Shown in pieces: positions 58,405-64,000 of a DNA stretch of 64,000 nt (within the stretch, counting starts at the first letter, position 1; every line of letters begins with the position of its first letter). The notes below the pieces were generated by a model, which was given only the letters and a program-made list of their open reading frames with translations, was not told where the DNA came from and did no database searches. The stretch is from contig CAXIPT010000002.1 of assembly GCA_964030475.1 (NCBI GenBank), forward strand, positions 6,215,820 through 6,279,819, in the 5' to 3' direction. This DNA is from Tethya wilhelma. Lineage: Eukaryota; Porifera; Demospongiae; Tethyida; Tethyidae. The translations under genes and the position numbers were made by a program.

Positions 58405-59409
58405 ATGCCCCTTTCCCTCTCAACAATGTTGTGCCGTGTACGTAGACACAAACTTCTAGCAGCTATTGTCACACTTCTTCTCACAACTGGGCTGCTATTC
58501 ACATTCGTCTACATCAAGAGTGATGCAATCGCCGCTGGTGATGCTATCATTGGGCACTCTTCCAAACGCTCATTGAATCAGAGGCATGCACAGCTATCAA
58601 ATCTAGCCTACCGATTTCCTCGCTTAATGATTGTTGGATTTGGAAAAGCCGGCACCAGAGCACTCTACGAAGCTCTGAAACTTCATCCACGGTTGGTAGG
58701 ACCTAAAACTGAACAACGTTTCTTCTCTCGCAACTACCACAAAGGGTTGTCCTCCTACTTAAATTCACTTCCCGATCCTCCAATAGATGGATACATTATT
58801 GAGAAGAGTCCGGACTATATCATCGATGAAAAGGCACCGAGTCGATTGCTCTTGGCCCTTTCCTATCTTCAAATTGATCCTTCATCACTTAAGTTTATAG
58901 TAATGCTACGCGATCCCATTTACAGAGCTGTGTCCGAATATATGCAATGGAGTGTGGAACGCAAATCTGCAAAAGGTCCTGATCTTCCACCACTTCCTGA
59001 AATGATACTGTCAAAAGATGGTGTAATAGATACTTCAGTGCCGTTCATCAACGCAAGTTGTTATGCGCATCACATAAATCACTGGTTAAAGTATTTTCCT
59101 AAAGAACAGCTGTGTTTTGTTGATGGAGATAAGTTTGTGGTTGATCCTTACTCTGAAATTCACCACCTCGAAAAGTGCTTGAAATTGGAAGAGTTTTTCA
59201 CTGAACAGAACTTTGTGTACAGTTCTTCGAAAGGGTTTTATTGTTTCTCAAAGTCTACATCAGACTTGGCCCTCCCACTTTGTTTGGGCAAGAGCAAAGG
59301 AAGAAAACATCCAAAGTTACCTCAAGAAACTCTCGAGCAACTTCAGGATTTTTATAAACCGTGGAATGACAAGCTGTCCAGATTATGTGATAGACAGTTT
59401 ATTTTTTGA
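58405..59409 (+). CDS. Heparan sulfate 3-O-sulfotransferase-like enzyme (paralogue 2)
   Basis: Encodes 334 residues from the first ATG, or 327 from 58426, where the context ACAATG and the short basic start MLCRVRRHK look more natural. Type II membrane helix at about 17-37, with a much shorter stem than paralogue 1. The same catalytic landmarks occur: GFGKAGTRAL (78-87), EQRFF with Glu103, EKSPDY, LRDPIYRAVSEY, CYAHHINHWLKYFP, VDGD, KGFYCF and KGRKHP. The two proteins align along the whole catalytic domain and stand in tandem, so they arose by local duplication. Intronless, complete and probably active. Acceptor sugar unknown. Confidence 0.88.
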   Translation: MPLSLSTMLCRVRRHKLLAAIVTLLLTTGLLFTFVYIKSDAIAAGDAIIGHSSKRSLNQRHAQLSNLAYRFPRLMIVGFGKAGTRALYEALKLHPRLVGPKTEQRFFSRNYHKGLSSYLNSLPDPPIDGYIIEKSPDYIIDEKAPSRLLLALSYLQIDPSSLKFIVMLRDPIYRAVSEYMQWSVERKSAKGPDLPPLPEMILSKDGVIDTSVPFINASCYAHHINHWLKYFPKEQLCFVDGDKFVVDPYSEIHHLEKCLKLEEFFTEQNFVYSSSKGFYCFSKSTSDLALPLCLGKSKGRKHPKLPQETLEQLQDFYKPWNDKLSRLCDRQFIF

Positions 59410-59660
59410 TACCTTAAAATCTTTATTTTTACTACTTGCTACATATACATGTAATACATCTACATGTAATAGAACATGACATTGTGCTGTACACACCATG
59501 CCCCCGGCCCGTTTGCTTATTGTCGCGGGGTTAATTTGAGTTATTTTCACGCGCGGAAAATTGTGGGGATCGGGAGCATTTACTATGCACGTCATATCAC
59601 ACTTCAAAAGGTGGGCGTTTACTCTTGGTAATCAAATCAAGTTTGGTGAAAATCTGAAGC

Positions 59661-62327
59661 ATGGCTCAGCGTTTGATAGCGCTGAAAGCCGTTGTCCAAG
59701 AGCTGCTACCACCTTCCAAGCATCCAGTACAACAGGTAAGGGTAAAGTAAAGTAAAAGAGGTTGACTTTTAGGCTCAGACCAAATCAACGAGTCGTATAT
59801 CACAGTGTGCACTGCCACTCTATACATGTATGCTCACGCCAGTACCACAGTATACTCGAGTTGTATATACAGATTCACACACTGATTGATTGTTTCCAGG
59901 CTGACAGCTCCAGCGAGAGATTGTGTTTGTCTCAGTTCTGTCAAGCTTTCAAGAAAGAGAGGAATTTCAGTCAGCACAAAGCCAGACAGAACTTTGTCAA
60001 GGTAAGTCAGGCTATATATAGTTAGCTAGCTAGCTGCCCTGGTACTCATGGAGCTGTTATGCATTAGCAGTAGCTACAGTAACCCTTACTGTTGTATGTC
60101 AGAAGCCATCATGCAGAGTACATTGCAGCTGCTCAGTATGGTTTGTTGGTTGTAATGGTGTGTATTATAAATTGACCCCGTACCCCATACAAGTATTGCA
60201 TTTCACACTGTTTTCTAAACGGTTACAAGTAGCACACGGTGGGGTTGTATTATTCTAGCGGAACATTAATGCAGTTTATTAAATCCTACTTAGTGGAGAA
60301 TCTAAACCTAGAAAACCGATACCCTTTACGTCTAACCACATTCAATAAACACACATTTTCAGAGTGTAAAATTATGTAGAATTGATATCAAACATGCTAC
60401 ACAGTGTTTCACAGTCATGCATGCTGTGACATTGCTTTGAAATATCCTCTCTTTTTTGCAAGCTCTCTGTTTCTCTTTGAGAGCATGCAATGGTAACAAG
60501 GCTAAAATCATTGATAACATTAGCTAGAGCTTTGATTTAAAATTTGAGCTATCACTTATCCATGTAAACAAGTCTTAACTAAAATTTGTGCACATGTGCT
60601 AATGGTTGTTATTTATCACGGTGCATATTTGCATGTGTGTGTGTGTGTTTGTGTTTTTGAGGTGTTAGGATTTTATTAGAGTGTAAACAAATAAATCTTT
60701 TACAGTTTGGTTCAAAAGACTCTCAACTTGTCTCTTAACTACTTTCTATAGCTCCTTCATTTGCTGAAGACCAACTACATCGAGGAGGAGTGGTTAGTGG
60801 GTGGAGCCAATACCGACGATGGAGAAGAGAGAGCTGAGATGGTGCACACTGTTTTGATGACAGTCAGATTGCTGTTGAGAGATGAGAAATTTCAAGTAAG
60901 TCTAAAGTATCTATGATTTTTTGAAAACATATTTAGACGTTTCATTAGCATACTGTGTATTAAGTCTGTGACTATGCATGACATTGTGTGTGTGTGTGTG
61001 TGTGTGTGTAGTAGTAGTAGTAGTAGTAGCCTCGTCTCCACGCCCCTCCCTTCTAGTACCTATACTGGCCTCTCCCCCCTCCTTATGTTTAGAAGGAGGA
61101 GCCTGGAAATGCTCGAGGTTTGTGGTGTGTGTGACATCTGAGATTGTGTGTTTTTCTTTTTCACACAGCACTTGTTCATGGAGGCTCCCAGCCCATGTAT
61201 TGTCTTGAGCAATGCTCTCGCTCACTATACAAATCTCTACTTCACCCAATCGAACCAAGATCCAGTCACTGTTGATATTCTCAAAGAACTTACTAGTAAG
61301 TCTGATATTGTATGCGATAACTAAAGTCCATCTGGTTTGAGAATGGCGCTGGAAGTGAAATAATAAGATTCATGCAATATACTTTTCTTATGAGGCAAAA
61401 TAGCTAATTTTAATTGACTTGTAAGGTTTAGGAAGCTGCAAAGGCAAGCAATAGAATGGGGAGAACGAGTACTTTTTCCAGTGCTGCTTGAAATTTTGGA
61501 TATTTAGAAAGTTGTAATTTTTTTCATATAAAACTTTCCTATGCTTTTAATTTCTCTAGATGTCTTTCAAAAGATTTCAAATTCTTCTTGTTACCATGAG
61601 GATCTCATCAAAGCAGGGGTTCACTCATTTCTGGTACAGCTTCTGTGGTCACGTGACCTTGTTCCACTTCAGTGCTCACTGTGTGCTCTCGTCAACCTCT
61701 GTAAAAGGTAAGAATGTACTGTATATAAACTCTTAGCACTCTAGTTAATTATGCTTGTGTACCAGCTAGCTCTTCAGGCTCTGAACAGCTTAGTAGTATG
61801 CTAGGTTGGTTTATGATGGTTATGAACTGTACCTTTGTTCATTATGCTTCCAGTTGCCTCAAGTAATTCAACTTGATGGCCCAGAAAGCTATGAGACCAT
61901 GATATTAATTTGGATGTATAAAGTACATAACTTGATTCCTGTGTTCATTTTCTCATTGTTCTAGCGAAACAGGATGTGGGTGTGTCTCCTCCCTTTCATG
62001 TGCCACGCCCCTCCTCAACATTGTCTCCTCTTACGACAACACCTCAAAGCGACTCGGCTCTGATCTCCTCCTACTGCTGAGTCAGCACTCCACATTCTGG
62101 GACCAGATGAGAGATATCGATGGTCTCCCAGCCTGTCTCAAGTAAGGGTTGCACCGATCTACACCTATAGACTTGTTCCTGAGAGAGAGAGAGAGAAGGC
62201 TTAGTAAAGCTAATTTTTGGTGAATTTGAATCATCATAATGTGCCTACATGTACATGTGTACATGTGTGTGTGTACATGCCAGATAGTCAACATGTCATA
62301 TTTCAGCTGAGTGTCTATGTGTGTGTG

Positions 62328-62371
<44 letters not shown>

Positions 62372-62393
62372 NNNNNNNNNNNNNNNNNNNNNN

Positions 62394-62473
<80 letters not shown>

Positions 62474-62724
62474 ATGTGAGCGTGCGCGTGTGTGTGTGCG
62501 TGTGTGTATGCATCTACATGTTGGCATCCGAGGAATGCTAGTCTAAGACTTATTTATTAATCTGTACATTTTTCATCCCTGCATTTCCCCAGGTTCCTTC
62601 ACAGTGATGACCTTCACATTCTCCACAGAGTGGTGGGAGTGCTGGAGAGACTGGCAGAGAGCAGTGACTATCAGGATGACATCAGACTCCTGGGAGGGAT
62701 ACCATTGTTACTGAGTATATTGAG
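59661..62724 (+). CDS. NEK10: NEK10-like protein, armadillo-repeat N-terminus (3' partial)
   Basis: Seven exons, phases consistent: 59661-59735, 59900-60001, 60752-60895, 61169-61295, 61560-61707, 61965-62141, 62593-62724. They give 268 codons plus two bases, and the last donor (GTACAT) points beyond the window. The product is all-helical, of armadillo type (LIKAGVHSFLVQLLWSRDLV, IRLLGGIPLLLSIL). FKKERNFSQHK followed by LLHLLKTNYIEEEW, then LLLRDEKFQHLF, and NTSKRLGSDLLLLLS match the order of segments I know from the armadillo part of NEK10, the one NIMA-related kinase with such repeats. The kinase domain would lie to the right of 64000. The start is the first ATG in the frame that splices cleanly. 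If the kinase is absent, it is only an ARM protein of that group. Confidence 0.72.
60976..61030. repeat. (GT)n and (AGT)n microsatellites in a NEK10-like intron
   Basis: GT units to about 61010 followed by TAG units. Confidence 0.85.
62310..62478. repeat. Long (GT)n tract with a 22-n gap
   Basis: GT repeats on both sides of n at 62372-62393, inside the last visible NEK10-like intron. The true length is unknown; open frames through it are artefacts. Confidence 0.95.
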
Positions 62725-62874
62725 GTACATGTACAGTACATGTATAATAATAATGTATGTATGTGTATGTATGGGATCATTGGTTGTTATGACTTAGTTA
62801 TTCAGCTGGGGTGGGAAAGTTGACTAGCTAATATGAATATGTTTATCAGTGTATAATTATACAGACATTGTGTA

Positions 62875-63120
62875 CATTTTTGCCTTATGTATAGGAATAG
62901 GCCAAATCATGTTCCATAGACACAACATACAATACATGTGTATCACAAAAACCTAGCAAAACAAAGCTAAGACTTCAAATCTTGCTCAGAGGCTCTCCCT
63001 AACAGATTGCCAACATTACTGCATGCAGAGCCTAAAACTTACAAAACATTTTGAGCACTCGTAGTTGGAACTTGGAAGCTACAATTTTGTCATTATTTTC
63101 TCCTATCATAATTATAATCA
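62875..63120 (-). mobile_element. Degenerate TA-family element in an intron
   Basis: Family order is recognisable: TAGGAATAGGCC, CATAGACACAACATACAATA, TGCTCAGAGGCTCTCC, GCAGAGCCTAAAAC, GGAAGCTACAATTTTGTC. The ends and the fold-back arms are not preserved. Confidence 0.55.
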
Positions 63121-64000
63121 TTGAAAATAGGCAAGCAAAGTTACTGGTTATGATGCGACTCTAAGTTGACTGAATGCAATGGAGGTTACTGATTATAAAA
63201 GTACAAAGTCATTGGCTGGTCTATGGTTAAAATAAATGGTCTTTCAAAAAGTGGCACTTTCCAAGTGACCCAGGAGGTATGCCACATGCACTCGCTTTTT
63301 TTAATGTGGTATCGCCCCGCAGAGCCCTAGTCCACGACTGGAAAAAGGTGACCGTCTAAAACTTAATAATATGTAACTCACATTTTGACGAGGGAAAAAA
63401 AAAGACGAAAAAAGTTTTAAAAAAAAAGACATGAGCAAGCCAGCTTGAGGATTTTTTTTTTGAGCTAGCCATTCTAATTTTGTCTGGATGAGGCAAAAAA
63501 AAAAAAAGAGTGGAAAAAAAGTCAGAAAAATCATGAGCAAGCCACCATCACGTGCTTGTAGCGCAACCTATACGACATGTTCCGCATGTGCATTAGTTAT
63601 ACACGCAACTTGATTAGTACATTACTTAATACCTTTTTGTTGTCATTGACGATGGAGACTACTGGAGTGTGTGAGTGTGTGTGCATATCTACCACGTGGT
63701 CCCGCCTGCGAACTCCTACCGTGCTGCTTGCGATCCACTCATGCACACATGCAGTACATTAGGGAATCAAGTTGCATGTTACTAATGCACCAGCGCCAGT
63801 ATACACATACACCGTATTATACCATATACACCATGCACATACACCATATAAATTAACATGCACATACCCCCATATACTTTACAACATGCACATAGAACCC
63901 CCTCCCCATATAGTGCACAGCATGCATATAATATATAAAATTATACATGCATCACCCCATGCAACCCACCACTTTCTTTTAACTCTCCTTTTGTGAGCTC
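63121..64000. other. Right edge, presumed intron
   Basis: No exon of the NEK10-like gene recognised. A pair of similar segments with poly-A/T runs (CATGAGCAAGCCA at about 63430 and at 63532) forms a short direct repeat. CA-rich and CATACACCATATA repeats occupy the end. Confidence 0.5.

Overview
The window is animal nuclear DNA. It is AT-rich, has spliced genes with GT-AG introns, and carries many microsatellites and short inverted-repeat elements. The best guess is a sponge (probably a demosponge). The support is a pair of two-domain beta/gamma-crystallins of the geodin type known from Geodia, compact introns, and metazoan families such as LYCHOS/GPR155, heparan sulfate 3-O-sulfotransferase, NEK10 and NIDO/Calx-beta/sushi proteins. 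This is inference from gene content; no marker gene settles the species.

Layout. 1-4236: repeats only, including a nested fold-back element. 4671-9790: two beta/gamma-crystallin genes on the minus strand, each followed upstream by a repeated promoter-type module, with fossil crystallin 5' ends and TA-flanked elements between them. 10136-15640: a contig that is the reverse-complement counterpart of about 26600-31070. 15642-19515: a contig with the middle of an extracellular multidomain gene (Calx-beta, NIDO, Ig, EGF, sushi). 19517-25945: a second, essentially identical copy of 3705-10134. 25602-33869: more modules and elements. 34373-39194: two tandem paralogues of a Cys-rich polytopic membrane protein, both with disrupted frames. 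40038-40916: an intronless cytosolic sulfotransferase. 41339-52559 (minus): a GPR155/LYCHOS homologue whose exons I could phase one by one, with one exon missing at an assembly gap. 53683-54867: a TMEM45-like protein, head-to-head with GPR155. 55913-59409: two tandem HS3ST-like sulfotransferases. 59661-62724 and beyond: the armadillo-repeat N-terminus of a NEK10-like kinase, running off the right edge.

Assembly. Single-n joins at 10135, 15641, 19516 and 51958 divide the window into contigs. The 3' end of contig 1 (3705-10134) overlaps the 5' start of contig 4 (19517-25945) over about 6.4 kb with one 1-base difference noticed. The simplest reading is that contigs 1 and 4 should be merged, that 10136-15640 is the other haplotype of sequence already present, and that 15642-19515 is misplaced. 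The real locus would then have two crystallin genes rather than four.

The genes do not form one pathway. Three are PAPS-dependent sulfotransferases, one cytosolic and two Golgi type II. The repeats are the most unusual part: a roughly 1-kb TA-target family with one fold-back end, which interrupted a TATA box upstream of an ancestral crystallin copy; a 364-bp near-perfect palindrome with a 4-bp target duplication and a visible empty site; and an intronic MITE family with a shared terminal inverted repeat.
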